From: Verrucomicrobia bacterium 12-59-8 | GTDB lineage: Bacteria > Verrucomicrobiota > Verrucomicrobiae > Verrucomicrobiales > Verrucomicrobiaceae | DNA: 64,000 nt | NCBI GenBank assembly: GCA_002279765.1 | Contig: NCCR01000001.1 | Span: 33,589 to 97,588 of the forward strand | Direction of reading: 5' to 3' | Shown here: positions 42,252 through 51,935 of the stretch, in pieces | Numbering within the stretch: the stretch's first letter is position 1 | Layout of the letters: each line of letters begins with the position of its first letter | Made by a program: the position numbers and the translations under genes | Notes under the pieces: generated by a model | What the model was told of the DNA's origin: nothing | Seen by the model: only the letters and a program-made list of their open reading frames with translations | Database searches by the model: none

Positions 42252-43820
42252 ATGATCCGGCCCCATACGCCGCCAGAAACACCTGCCGACAAGTCCGCGC
42301 ACAGCGGAGAGGCGGGTGGCGCATGGGCGTCCCCCTGGGAGCTGGATCTGGAGTGGCTGGATGCGCCGCCAGCAAAGAAGCGCCGCTACATCGAGGAGAA
42401 GAAACAGCCGCCCGCGAGACAGGAGCTTCGAGCGGCACCCAGGCCACCGGTGGAAACTCCGCCGCCAGTGGTGGTGGAAAAAGTGCCCGACGGGCCACGC
42501 CAGGCACCGCCTTCCAGACTGGTCAAGAAGCGGCCTTCGCATGCGGTTGAGCGCGAGGTTTCATGGTCCTCACTGGCCATTCTGAGCATGGGATTGCTGG
42601 CGGTGGTCTTCATCGCTTGGCTGTATGTGGACGATCAGGCACCGGGCCTGGATAAAGACCTACTTTTGAACCGGCCGGTCGATCAGGCGGCGACGATTCA
42701 GACGCCGGACAAGCTGCGCAAGTTTTTGAAGGCGCTGGTACCTTTCGACTCTACGCCGCTGAGTGGCAAACCGCCGTGGCTGTGGGATACGCCCACGCTG
42801 TCGCGCGTCGTGCAGTCCAATGGCATCGCGCTCGACAATCTGCGTGATCTGCTGGAGGACGCCGACTGGCATCCGACGCATGCGGCATGGCATGCCGCAG
42901 ACCCATGCGAGGATCCACGCTGGCGGCAGGTGCTGGTGCTCAAGCAGGCGGAGGCCGCTTATCTCTCACGCCGCATGCAGGAGGAGGCGGCGTTTACTGC
43001 GGCGATCGATCTCGCGGAACTCGGCTGGCGGCTGGAGCAAATCTGGGCCTGGCCCTCCTGCTACCAGCGCTCGCTGGAGGCACAGACGCTCGCCGCTCAA
43101 ACGCTGGCCGATCTGCTGCGGCAGACCAAGCTGCCGGAAGCCACGCTGCGGCAGTTTCAGCGCCAGTTCAGTGTCTGCCAGCCCACCACGGAAATGCTGG
43201 AGGGCGCGATGAAGGCCTTCTACGTGTATGAGAAAAAACTCATTCTCGGTCCGAAGAGCGGCGAGAATCTCGACACCATGCCCGGCGGCGTGCAGCTGCA
43301 TCGTCCTGGCCGGTTGTTTTTTAAACCGTATGAAACCCTGCAGCATTTCGCCATGGCGTTCCGGCAGATCAAAAATGAAGCGGAGACACCACTGGTCCTC
43401 ACCGCTGAAGTGCGTCTGAATGATGACACTGCAGTCGAAATGGACTACCAGCCCAATTCGGCCGGTCTGGCCTACTACCATCAGCGGATGAAGGCCTACA
43501 CTCCCCTGCTCGCTGCGCTTGGGCTGGTGCGCACTCGTGGGAATTTGATCATCACTCTGTTCGCGGTTCGGCGCTGCATTGCCGAGAAGAAAACGCTGCC
43601 TGCCACCCTCGAACAACTGCGCACCTTCAACTTCCTGCTTGATGTCCCTGTCGATCCGTACACAGGCGCGCCGTTGCAATACAGCCTGACACGTGGTCTG
43701 ATCTGGTCCGTGGGCAAGGATCTGAAATCTGCCAATGGTGCTCCGACGGAGCCGCCGATGAATGATGCCGCTGAACCGACTGTGGAACTCGGCATCGCCG
43801 TGGCGGGGGTGGCGAAGTAA
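42252..43820 (+). CDS. Single-pass membrane protein of unknown function
   Basis: The start at 42252 gives 522 residues. A Pro- and charge-rich cytoplasmic N-terminus (~1-100, EEKKQPPARQELRAAPRPP) is followed by one membrane helix (~102-125, LAILSMGLLAVVFIAWLYV) and a periplasmic domain of nearly 400 residues, largely helical. The end contains AEKKTLPATLEQL and VDPYTGAPLQYSLTRGLIWSVG, a segment often seen in Verrucomicrobiota proteins with pseudopilin-like C-termini. No catalytic motif is visible. Confidence 0.75.
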   Translation: MIRPHTPPETPADKSAHSGEAGGAWASPWELDLEWLDAPPAKKRRYIEEKKQPPARQELRAAPRPPVETPPPVVVEKVPDGPRQAPPSRLVKKRPSHAVEREVSWSSLAILSMGLLAVVFIAWLYVDDQAPGLDKDLLLNRPVDQAATIQTPDKLRKFLKALVPFDSTPLSGKPPWLWDTPTLSRVVQSNGIALDNLRDLLEDADWHPTHAAWHAADPCEDPRWRQVLVLKQAEAAYLSRRMQEEAAFTAAIDLAELGWRLEQIWAWPSCYQRSLEAQTLAAQTLADLLRQTKLPEATLRQFQRQFSVCQPTTEMLEGAMKAFYVYEKKLILGPKSGENLDTMPGGVQLHRPGRLFFKPYETLQHFAMAFRQIKNEAETPLVLTAEVRLNDDTAVEMDYQPNSAGLAYYHQRMKAYTPLLAALGLVRTRGNLIITLFAVRRCIAEKKTLPATLEQLRTFNFLLDVPVDPYTGAPLQYSLTRGLIWSVGKDLKSANGAPTEPPMNDAAEPTVELGIAVAGVAK

Positions 43821-45407
43821 TCACTTCCACCGCATGCAGCGGAAGGGGTGATCGTCAATCAGGTTGGCCTGCACGCCAGTGAGGCGGTCGGCGTGGTAGA
43901 ACTGGACACCCACGTAGTGGTAGATGGGAATGATGACGGCTTCGTCGGTGACGAGGAGTTTTTCGGCCTGCTGGAACAGAGTGTTGCGTTGATTCAAATC
44001 AGGCTCGCGAGCGGCGGCGGCGATGAGTGCGTCGTATGAAGCGTTTGCGAAGCCGGTGCGGTTGTTGCCGCTGGCGGAGAGAAACATTTCCAAAAACGTG
44101 CCGGGGTCGTTGTAGTCGCCCACCCAGCTGCTGCGGCAGAGGGAGTAATTTTTCTCCTTCATTGAAGAGAGGTAGATCTTCCATTCCTGCTTGGCCAGAT
44201 CAACGCTGACGCCGAGATGTTCCTGCCACATGGACTGTAGTTCCACGGCGATGTTGCGCTCGACGGGTTTGGGAAAGTAGAGGTATTCCACACGCGGGAA
44301 ACCTTTGCCGCCGGGATACCCCGCTTCCGCGAGAAGCTGGCGCGCGCGCTCAGGATCAAACTCGGGGCCGGGTGGTGGCTGGTAGTTTTGTCCGGCACCC
44401 GGCGGTGTGAGGCTGAAGGCGTTGCGTTCGCCCAGTTGGGTGATCTTTTCAGTCACACGCTTGCGATCAATCGCCAACGAGAAGGCCAGTCGGATCTTCG
44501 GATTGTCAAACGGCACACGGTTGACGTTGAAGCGGGTGAAGTAGCTGCCGAGGAAGGGGCCGGTGTGGAAGTAGGGCTGCTGCTTGAGTTTGACCGTTAG
44601 CGAGGTGGGCACCATGCCCTTGTCCATGATGAGATCCGCCTGGCCCGTGAGGAAGTAATTGATGGCGGTGTTCGGCTCCGAGATGGGCAGGACTTCGATG
44701 CTCTTCATCGGCACATTGGCGGCGTCCCAATAACCCTCGTTGCGCCGCAGCACGATGCGATCATCCAGCAGCCAGTCTTCGAGCGTGTAGGAGCCGTTGC
44801 CGATCAGGGAGCCCGGTTTGATCCATGCGGTGCCGTACTTTTCAATGACGCGCTGCGGCACCGGCGAGAACGTGGTGAAGGCGCAGAGATCGATGAAATA
44901 AGGCGTGGGGTTTTCGAGTTCGACGCGCAGCGTCTGGTCATCCAGCGCTGTCACACCGACCTGCGAGAAGTCCTTCAGTTTGCCTTCATGAAAGCCCCGG
45001 GCGTTTTTGATGACATACATCTGGCTGGCATAGTCGGCCCCGAACTCGGGCGTCAGCACGCGCTTCCAGGAATAGAGGAAGTCCTGCGTCGTGAAGGGTG
45101 CGCCATCGCTCCACGTCGCGTTCGGACGCAGATGGAAAGTGTAGGTCTTCCGGTCCGGCGACACCTCCCAGCGCTCCGCCATGCCGGGCTGCGGCTTCCC
45201 CGCTGCATCAATGCGGCAGAGCCCTTCAAACAAGGCCGAAGCGATGCGCATGCCGACTTGGTCGGTCACAACCGCCGGGTCAATGCTCTCCGGCTCGGCA
45301 CCATTGATGAAGACGAGGTCTGCACGCGGACGCGAACGCCCGCAGGCGGCGAGGGAGAGGAGAAGTGCGGCGGCAAAGACGAAACGAATCACGCGAAAAG
45401 CTAGCAC
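43821..45407 (-). CDS. OppA-type peptide-binding lipoprotein
   Basis: This 528-residue member of solute-binding family 5 has a lipoprotein signal (VIRFVFAAALLLSLAAC). Family landmarks are NGAEPESIDPAVV at the start, AERWEVSPDRKTYTFHLRPNATWSDGAPFT, NGSYTLEDWLLDDRIVLRRNEGYW, and RLAFSLAIDRKRV. It should bind oligopeptides, possibly cell-wall peptides, outside the inner membrane. No permease or ATPase genes are adjacent. The gene converges on the membrane protein gene with no spacing. Confidence 0.93.
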   Translation of the reverse strand: MLAFRVIRFVFAAALLLSLAACGRSRPRADLVFINGAEPESIDPAVVTDQVGMRIASALFEGLCRIDAAGKPQPGMAERWEVSPDRKTYTFHLRPNATWSDGAPFTTQDFLYSWKRVLTPEFGADYASQMYVIKNARGFHEGKLKDFSQVGVTALDDQTLRVELENPTPYFIDLCAFTTFSPVPQRVIEKYGTAWIKPGSLIGNGSYTLEDWLLDDRIVLRRNEGYWDAANVPMKSIEVLPISEPNTAINYFLTGQADLIMDKGMVPTSLTVKLKQQPYFHTGPFLGSYFTRFNVNRVPFDNPKIRLAFSLAIDRKRVTEKITQLGERNAFSLTPPGAGQNYQPPPGPEFDPERARQLLAEAGYPGGKGFPRVEYLYFPKPVERNIAVELQSMWQEHLGVSVDLAKQEWKIYLSSMKEKNYSLCRSSWVGDYNDPGTFLEMFLSASGNNRTGFANASYDALIAAAAREPDLNQRNTLFQQAEKLLVTDEAVIIPIYHYVGVQFYHADRLTGVQANLIDDHPFRCMRWK

Positions 45408-45501
45408 ACGGTTGCGACGGTTCGCAGCACAATCCTTGCAACCTGCTGCAATGATTTGCCTTCACGCAGCGTTTCCAACGCTCATCATTTTTCCCAACCC
45501 C

Positions 45502-47166
45502 ATGCGCATTCTCTGCCTCCTCACGCTCCTTGCCGTCTCCGCACGCGCGGAATTGAAACTTCCGGCCATCATTGGCGACAACATGGTGCTGCAGCAGAAG
45601 CAGGCGAATCCGGTCTGGGGTTGGGACGCCCCCGGCACCGAGGTCGCCGTGACCTTTGCCGGCCAAACCAAGACCGCCAAGGCTGGCGCGGATGGCAAAT
45701 GGACCGTGAAGCTGGATGCAGTGCCGGCGAATGCAAAACCAGCGACGATCACCATCAAGGGCAGCAGCACCAAGGAGCTGAAAAACGTGCTCGTGGGCGA
45801 GGTTTGGATCTGCTCCGGCCAGTCCAACATGGGGTTCAATCTTTCCAGCGTCTGGGATGCGGACCTCGACATCGCGCAGGCAAAGTTCCCGCAGATCCGC
45901 CTCATCTCCGTGCCGCAGGTCGGCACGCAGGAGATCCAGGACGATTTCAAAGGCCAGTGGGAGGAATGCAGCCCCGCCAATGCCGGACAGTTCACCGCCG
46001 TGGGCTATCACTTCGGCCGCGTGCTGCATGAGATGCTCGGCGTTCCTGTCGGTCTCATTGACAATGCTTGGGGCGGAAGCGCCTGCGAAGCTTGGGTGAA
46101 ACGTGATGTGCTGGAAAAAGACCCGCGTTTTGCCTCCATCATCGCCCGCTGGAAGCAGACCGAGTCCACCTTCACGAAGGAAGCCTTCGACAAACAGGTG
46201 GCCGATCACAAGGCCAAAGTAGATGCCTGGGCCAAAGCCCGTGCTGAAGCTGCCAAAGCCAAGACATTGTTCACGCTCCAGCCACCACGCGCGCCGCAGA
46301 ATCCCATGACCGGCCAGCACCGTCCAGGCAACCTTTATGCAGGCGTGCTGCATCCGACGATTGGCTACGGCATCAAAGGCGTCATCTGGTACCAGGGCGA
46401 ATCCAACGCCAGCCGCGCGAAGGAATACGGCGAGCTGTTTCCCTTCATGATCGAGCATTGGCGCAAAGAATGGCAGCAGGGAGATTTTCCCTTCTACTGG
46501 GTGCAGCTGGCCGACTTCAAGCCCTACCAGACCGAGCCGGTGGAAAGCGACTGGGCCGAGCTGCGCGAAGCCCAGACTCGCACGATGAGCAAACTCCCCA
46601 AAACCGGCCAGTGCGTCATCACCGATTTCGGTGAAGCGAACGACATCCATCCGAAGAACAAGCGCGACGTGGCCGAGCGCCTCGCGCGCTGGGCATTGGT
46701 GAACGATTACGGCGAGAAGCTGGTGTACCGCAGCCCTGAGCTCAAAGACGCGAAGTTTGACGGCGGCAAAGCGCTGTTGACCTTTGATTATGCGCCGCTG
46801 GGACTACGCACCGTCGATACCGATGACGCCAAAGGCTTCGCGATCTGTGGTGAAGACAAGAAGTGGGTCTGGGCCAAGGCCAGCATCATCGGCGGTTCGA
46901 AGAAAGGCACCAACCAGATCGAAGTGAGCGCCGAGGGCGTCGCCAAACCCGTGGCGGTGCGCTACGCCTGGGCTGACAATCCTATCTGCAATGTTTATTC
47001 CGCCGAAGGCCTGCCCGTGACCCCGTTCCGCACGGATGATTTTCCGATGATCACCGATCCGGCGAATCCAAACAGCGCCGAGGCACAGGCCGCGAAGCAG
47101 GCTGAAGCCAAAAAAAATGCCTTCAATAAGCTCTTCATCGAGAAGAAAAAGGCCGAGAAGAAGTGA
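45502..47166 (+). CDS. Sialate O-acetylesterase family protein
   Basis: The start at 45502 yields a signal peptide (MRILCLLTLLAVSARA) and 554 residues. The catalytic serine is Ser108 in WICSGQSNMGFNLSS. The partner His-containing block may be the region around DFGEANDIHPKNKRDVAERLA, which carries the typical D-x-x-x-H. Also present are LIDNAWGGSACEAW and GVIWYQGESNASRA. Family enzymes remove acetyl groups from sialic acids or plant polysaccharides such as xylan. The C-terminus is a Lys-rich tail. Together with the sulfatase it suggests use of decorated polysaccharides. Confidence 0.92.
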   Translation: MRILCLLTLLAVSARAELKLPAIIGDNMVLQQKQANPVWGWDAPGTEVAVTFAGQTKTAKAGADGKWTVKLDAVPANAKPATITIKGSSTKELKNVLVGEVWICSGQSNMGFNLSSVWDADLDIAQAKFPQIRLISVPQVGTQEIQDDFKGQWEECSPANAGQFTAVGYHFGRVLHEMLGVPVGLIDNAWGGSACEAWVKRDVLEKDPRFASIIARWKQTESTFTKEAFDKQVADHKAKVDAWAKARAEAAKAKTLFTLQPPRAPQNPMTGQHRPGNLYAGVLHPTIGYGIKGVIWYQGESNASRAKEYGELFPFMIEHWRKEWQQGDFPFYWVQLADFKPYQTEPVESDWAELREAQTRTMSKLPKTGQCVITDFGEANDIHPKNKRDVAERLARWALVNDYGEKLVYRSPELKDAKFDGGKALLTFDYAPLGLRTVDTDDAKGFAICGEDKKWVWAKASIIGGSKKGTNQIEVSAEGVAKPVAVRYAWADNPICNVYSAEGLPVTPFRTDDFPMITDPANPNSAEAQAAKQAEAKKNAFNKLFIEKKKAEKK

Positions 47167-47252
47167 GCGCCGGCCTTAATGGCGATTATTTCATCAGCAA
47201 ACTTGTGTTAGAAGCGGCGGGCCGCGTATGTTTGTGACTTCAAGTCACTCGC

Positions 47253-48755
47253 ATGAACATCCGCCCGCTTCTGTCTCTTCTCGCCCTGGCTCTACTTCCT
47301 TCAGCCCTCAGCGCGCAACCTGCCACGGCACCTCCCCCCGCGACTCAGGCCATCGATGTCGCATCAGGCGCATGGGAAGGCATCGTGAACATCGATGTTT
47401 CAGTGCTGGTTCCCGATTACCGTGAGCCATGGAACGCTGGCCAGCCCAGCGGTGGCAGCGGCACCGGCTTCCTCATTGGCAAAAACCGCTTTCTGACCAA
47501 TGCGCACGTCGTCAGCAATGCCACGCGCATTCTGATCCGCACCACGAACGATCCCGAGCCGCATCCGGCCAAAATCGTCCACATCGCGCATGACTGTGAC
47601 CTCGCCCTGATCGAAGCCGAGGACGGCAAGCACTTTGACAAGCTCAAGCCCCTCGACTTCGGCGGCATTCCGCAGCTCAATACCGAAGTGATTGCGATCG
47701 GCTATCCCATCGGCGGTGATCGCATCTCCGTGACGCGGGGCGTGGTTTCACGCATCGACTTCCGGCCTTACAGCCATACGAGTGTGGACTCCCATCTCGC
47801 AATCCAGGTGGATGCCGCGATCAATCCCGGCAATTCCGGCGGTCCGGTGATGCAGGAAGGTAAAGTCGTGGGTGTGGCCTTCCAGGGTTTCAGCGGCCGG
47901 GTGGCGCAGAATGTCGGCTACATGATTCCGGTGCCGGTGATCAAGCGCTTCCTCAAGGACATCGAAGACGGCCGCTACGACCACTATGTCGATCTCGCCG
48001 CGAGCGATTTCCCCATTGAGAATCCAGCGCAGGCCAAGGCGCTTGGCACCGGCAATGACGGTGTGGGCGTGATGGTCGGGGATGTAGAGCCTCAGGGCAG
48101 CGTCGCCGGTCTGCTGAAAATCGGGGATGTCATTCTGAGCATTGATGACAATCCGGTGATGAACAACGGCCTCGTGCGCTTCGAGGGCGAGCTGATGGAC
48201 ATGAATGAAATCGTCGAGCGCAAGTTTGCCGGCGACACGATCAAACTGAAGTACATGCGCGATGGCAAAAAACTGGAGGCCACGGTGACGCTGAAACGCT
48301 TTGATCCCTACGTCCGCCTCGGCGCACAGTACAACCAGCGACCGCGCTACATCGTCAATGCCGGGCTCGTGTTTCAGCCGCTGGACCGCAACCTGATGGA
48401 CGCCCATCAAATGCGCGACGACACCGTGAACTACGTCTTCGACAATTTCCTGACCGACAAGCTTTACGTGGAGCGGCCCGAGCCCGTCGTGCTGACGAAC
48501 GTGCTGCCGGATGAGGTGAACACCTGGATCACCCCCTATGCGCACAGCATCGTCGATGAAATCAACGGCGTGAAGATCAAATCCCTCAAAGATGTGGAGA
48601 CCGCGCTGGCCAAGAAGGACAAGCCGTTCATCGAGATCATCCTGCTGGAAAAAAACCGCCCGCTGGTGCTGAAGCGTGAGCTGGCCGAGGCCGCGCACAA
48701 ACGTATCATGCAGACCTATAACATCCTGGAAGACTCCTATCTTGGCGATGAATAG
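47253..48755 (+). CDS. HtrA/Deg-like serine protease with PDZ domains
   Basis: The 500-residue protein has a signal peptide (1-21). The trypsin-like domain (~40-240) has an intact triad: His85 in LTNAHVV, Asp116 in AHDCDLALI, Ser195 in NPGNSGGPVM. A PDZ domain (~260-345, QGSVAGLLKIGDVILSIDD) and a second PDZ-like segment near the C-terminus (~440-480, DEINGVKIKSLKDVETALA) follow. The architecture is closest to plant-type Deg proteases. The next gene, 41 bases on, encodes a related but inactive protein, so the two probably act as a pair in periplasmic protein quality control. Confidence 0.93.
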   Translation: MNIRPLLSLLALALLPSALSAQPATAPPPATQAIDVASGAWEGIVNIDVSVLVPDYREPWNAGQPSGGSGTGFLIGKNRFLTNAHVVSNATRILIRTTNDPEPHPAKIVHIAHDCDLALIEAEDGKHFDKLKPLDFGGIPQLNTEVIAIGYPIGGDRISVTRGVVSRIDFRPYSHTSVDSHLAIQVDAAINPGNSGGPVMQEGKVVGVAFQGFSGRVAQNVGYMIPVPVIKRFLKDIEDGRYDHYVDLAASDFPIENPAQAKALGTGNDGVGVMVGDVEPQGSVAGLLKIGDVILSIDDNPVMNNGLVRFEGELMDMNEIVERKFAGDTIKLKYMRDGKKLEATVTLKRFDPYVRLGAQYNQRPRYIVNAGLVFQPLDRNLMDAHQMRDDTVNYVFDNFLTDKLYVERPEPVVLTNVLPDEVNTWITPYAHSIVDEINGVKIKSLKDVETALAKKDKPFIEIILLEKNRPLVLKRELAEAAHKRIMQTYNILEDSYLGDE

Positions 48756-48796
48756 CCGAGCGATCTGACCTTGAACCTTCCAGCCTCGACGCATCC

Positions 48797-50347
48797 ATGA
48801 AGCTTTCCCAGACTCTCCTCTTCTTCGCACTCGGTGCAGCCACTCTGCCCGCGCAAACACCCACACCTGCAGCACCCCAAAAGAAACGTGTGCCCGCCGT
48901 GATGGAGGGTGCCGCCGCCCCACAGCAGGTGGTGCAAAGCAACTCACTGGTCAGGGTGAACGCTACCTCCCAGCCCTACAGCCTGCACCTGCCCTGGCAG
49001 AAGGAATCGCCATCTGGCCGGCGGGGTCTGGGCGTGGTGCTTGCCGGCAATCGGGTGCTGGTCACGGGGCAGATGGTGGCGGACGCCACCTACATTGAGC
49101 TGGAGCTGCCGGACAAAGGCCAGAAGATTCCCGCCAAGGTCGTGGCGGTGGATTATGAGGCCAACCTGGCCCTACTGGAGTCGGCACCTTCGGACAAGCA
49201 GAAGGCGTTCTTTGCCGGACTCAAGCCCATGGCGGTGGATGTTGGCACCCGCATCGAAGACAAGGTGGAAATTTTGCAGACAGGCCGTGTCGGCGAGCTG
49301 ATCAAAAGCGAACTGAGAATCGGCAAGGTGCTCACGCGCCGCTACAATGTCGAAGGCTCGGGCTTTTTGGTCTATGAGGCCAACAACATTGTGCGCAGCG
49401 AGGCCAACAGCTTCACCCTGCCAGTGGTCAAAGGCGGCAAGCTCGTCGGCCTGCTGCTGAGCTACGATTCCAAGAATCAGGTCACCACCATTCTGCCCGC
49501 GCCGATCATCGAGCACTTTCTCAAAGATGTGGCGGACGGCAGCTATGAAGGCTTCCCCAGCCTCGGCATGGAGTTGCAGGCCACGCTGGACGAGCAGTAC
49601 CGCGAATTCCTCGGACTCAAACCAGACGCGCCGGGCGTGCTCATCAGCATGGTCATGAAGGGCGGCTCGGCTGAACAAGCGGGCATGCAGAAGGGCGACA
49701 TTCTGGTGGCCATCAATGGGTTCGCCATTGATTCACGCGGTGACTACAAGGACCCGCAGTTCGGTGCCCTCAGCTCCAGCCACCTCGTGCGCGGTCGTGC
49801 CTATGTAGGAGACAAAGTTGAGATCAAAGTGATTCGCGAGGGCAAGGAAGTCACGCTCAATGGAAAGCTCACCCGCCGCAAGCCGGATGACTACCTCGTG
49901 CTGCCTTATCTGTTCGACAAAGGCCCGCGCTATGTGCTGATGGGCGGGCTGCTGTTTCAGGAGCTGTCACGTCCCTATCTGGACGCCTTTGGTGAGGACC
50001 GGCGCGGCGGTGCCATCCTGCGGCTCTCACACATCGCCTCACATCCTGACAACTATGAGGAGGAAGGCCGCAAAAAGCTCGTCTTCCTCAGCCTCGTGCT
50101 GCCCACACCCAGCACGCAGGGTTACGACAAGCTCGGCGGCCAGGTGGTCAACAAGGTGAACGGCAAAACCATCAATGATCTCAACGATCTCGCGGAAGCC
50201 TTCAAGAGCGCCAAGGACACCCTGCACGTCATCGAGCTCAATGACTTCCCGCACATCCTCTACCTCGATACCTTCGGTGCCGAACGCGACAACATGCGCC
50301 TGCTCGGCGGTGCGTACCGCATTGGCAGTCTGAAGCGGCTGGAGTAA
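48797..50347 (+). CDS. HtrA-like pseudoprotease with PDZ domain
   Basis: This 516-residue protein has the same layout as the preceding protease: signal peptide, degenerate trypsin-like domain, PDZ domain (~280-370, GGSAEQAGMQKGDILVAING) and a C-terminal PDZ-like region. The triad is lost: His85 of the neighbour aligns with Met93 (VTGQMVA), Asp116 with Asn123 (YEANLALLE), and the GNSGGP block is replaced by ANSFTLPV. The active-site oxyanion glycine is missing. It may cap, regulate or present substrates to the active partner. The two genes are likely co-transcribed. Confidence 0.9.
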   Translation: MKLSQTLLFFALGAATLPAQTPTPAAPQKKRVPAVMEGAAAPQQVVQSNSLVRVNATSQPYSLHLPWQKESPSGRRGLGVVLAGNRVLVTGQMVADATYIELELPDKGQKIPAKVVAVDYEANLALLESAPSDKQKAFFAGLKPMAVDVGTRIEDKVEILQTGRVGELIKSELRIGKVLTRRYNVEGSGFLVYEANNIVRSEANSFTLPVVKGGKLVGLLLSYDSKNQVTTILPAPIIEHFLKDVADGSYEGFPSLGMELQATLDEQYREFLGLKPDAPGVLISMVMKGGSAEQAGMQKGDILVAINGFAIDSRGDYKDPQFGALSSSHLVRGRAYVGDKVEIKVIREGKEVTLNGKLTRRKPDDYLVLPYLFDKGPRYVLMGGLLFQELSRPYLDAFGEDRRGGAILRLSHIASHPDNYEEEGRKKLVFLSLVLPTPSTQGYDKLGGQVVNKVNGKTINDLNDLAEAFKSAKDTLHVIELNDFPHILYLDTFGAERDNMRLLGGAYRIGSLKRLE

Positions 50348-50351
50348 GCTG

Positions 50352-51041
50352 TTACTTCACCGCACCGATGAGCGTCTGAAGGCGCGACACCTGCGCCTTC
50401 AGCAGTGAGATCTCCGCCTCCATCTTCGCGCGCCAGTCGGCATCGGATGAATCATCCGCCACTGGAGGTGCCGGGGCATGAGCGGAGAGCGTGGCGGCCG
50501 CTGCGCCTGCCACCTCCCCACAGAGCAGATGCATGAACTGCGCCACGCGCTGGCCCGGGCCGGCAGGGATGCACTGCACCAGCGGGCCTTCATTGTAGCC
50601 GATCAGCTCGGCCAGCGTGTTCTCGACGCTGGGCATGTCCGGGAATTCAAACAGGCGCTCGGTGCGCTGGCGCAGCTCGCCTGCGGTCTGTGATCCGCGC
50701 AGCAGCAGCATGCACAGTAGCGCCATGTGCGAACGGTCCAGTCCGGGCAGCTTGCCTTTCAGATTGTGCCGGTACTTCAGGGTTCGGCCACCCACGATGT
50801 TCACTTCAAAAACGTAGCCGTGAGATTTCATCGACTCCAGCGCCCGCAGCACGGTGCGCTCATCATAGCGCACGATGGGGTCGCGGTTTGTGGTCTGATT
50901 GCAGGCGGTGACCAGGGCATTCAGCGTCATCGGATAGTAGTCCGGCAGCGTGATTTCTTTTTCGATCAAGCATCCCACGACTCGGGCGGCTTCGGGTGTG
51001 AGCGTGAACAGAATGGCGGTGGTGACGGATTCGGCGGACAT
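50352..51041 (-). CDS. YceH-family (DUF480) protein
   Basis: The start at 51041 gives 229 residues. The first ~170 match the DUF480/YceH winged-helix pair: LTPEAARVVGCLIEKEITLPDYYPMTLNALVTACNQ, NRDPIVRYDE, then MALLCMLLLRGSQTAGELRQRT. The C-terminus is an Ala/Pro-rich linker and a short predicted coiled coil (MEAEISLLKAQVSRLQTLIG). Function is uncertain in all members. It converges on the pseudoprotease gene with four bases between stops. Confidence 0.92.
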   Translation of the reverse strand: MSAESVTTAILFTLTPEAARVVGCLIEKEITLPDYYPMTLNALVTACNQTTNRDPIVRYDERTVLRALESMKSHGYVFEVNIVGGRTLKYRHNLKGKLPGLDRSHMALLCMLLLRGSQTAGELRQRTERLFEFPDMPSVENTLAELIGYNEGPLVQCIPAGPGQRVAQFMHLLCGEVAGAAAATLSAHAPAPPVADDSSDADWRAKMEAEISLLKAQVSRLQTLIGAVK

Positions 51042-51173
51042 GTAAAATGAGCTTGGAAGTAGCGGCACCTTCCACGGCTCCAGGCTGCGTTCAACTTCCG
51101 GTCATGGTTGGTTTTAAAGGAATGCGTAATTATTTCTGAATACTTCCTGAAGTGCGGCGTCGAATGGTCTGCT

Positions 51174-51728
51174 ATGAAAACGAAAATTCTACTTCTGTGC
51201 GGCGCAGTCATCGCCGCTTGCTCGCTTACTTCATGCGACATCTATGGCTACCCCGGCTATGGCTACACAGGGTACGGTGGTGGCTACGGCGGCTATGGTC
51301 GAGGATATGGCGGCTACGGCTCAAGCTACAATAACTACTACTCAAGCTCTCTGCTAGGCTTGGGTGGATTGGGTAGTTACTATGGTGGTTATTCCAGGCC
51401 CTATGGTTACAGCAGTTACAATCGTGGCTACTCCAGCCCCTACCGCTCCTATGGCAACGTGGGTTACAGCAGAGGCTATTCTTCTCCATTCCTAGGCTAT
51501 AACAACCTCTCCTCGTTCAACCGTGGTTTCGGCGGCTCCTCATTCGGTAACCACAGCTTTGCCAGCCATAACCTTGGGGGCTCCCCATTCGCTGGTCATT
51601 CCATGCATGGTGGCTCCACTGGCGGTTTTAGCGGTGGCGGACACAGCTTCGGCGGTAGCAGCCATGGCGGTGGTCACAGCTTTGGGGGCGGCGGTGGCGG
51701 CGGCCATATGGGCGGCCATCATCATTGA
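51174..51728 (+). CDS. Gly/Tyr/His-rich low-complexity lipoprotein
   Basis: The ATG at 51174 gives a lipoprotein signal (MKTKILLLCGAVIAACSLTSC). The rest of the 184 residues is Gly/Tyr/Ser-rich, with many GYG and YGGY units in the first half. His and Gly dominate the end, which finishes with HMGGHHH. Composition is like structural or adhesive secreted proteins, and the His tail could bind metal. No homologue family is evident. A strong terminator follows 21 bases downstream. Confidence 0.75.
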   Translation: MKTKILLLCGAVIAACSLTSCDIYGYPGYGYTGYGGGYGGYGRGYGGYGSSYNNYYSSSLLGLGGLGSYYGGYSRPYGYSSYNRGYSSPYRSYGNVGYSRGYSSPFLGYNNLSSFNRGFGGSSFGNHSFASHNLGGSPFAGHSMHGGSTGGFSGGGHSFGGSSHGGGHSFGGGGGGGHMGGHHH

Positions 51729-51748
51729 TCCTCCGCGGTTCACTCCAG

Positions 51749-51781
51749 CAGCGCTCAAGGTTTCTTGGGCGCTGTTTTTTT
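51749..51781 (+). terminator. Rho-independent terminator
   Basis: CAGCGCTCAAG (51749-51759), a GTTT loop and CTTGGGCGCTG (51764-51774) form an 11-base-pair stem with one G-T wobble, followed by seven T residues (51775-51781). It ends the Gly/Tyr-rich lipoprotein gene. Confidence 0.85.
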
Positions 51782-51935
51782 GTGCTTCACGTTGTCCGGC
51801 CGCTCGAACTCTTTTCCCTCGTTGCAGGGGAAGTAAATCACTGGGAGGTGTAGCGTCTTGCGAAACGCATTTCCGTTTAGCTGTCAGTCTCTTGGTTGAA
51901 GGTTGGAAAATGATAGGGTCTGCGGATCTCCGTGC

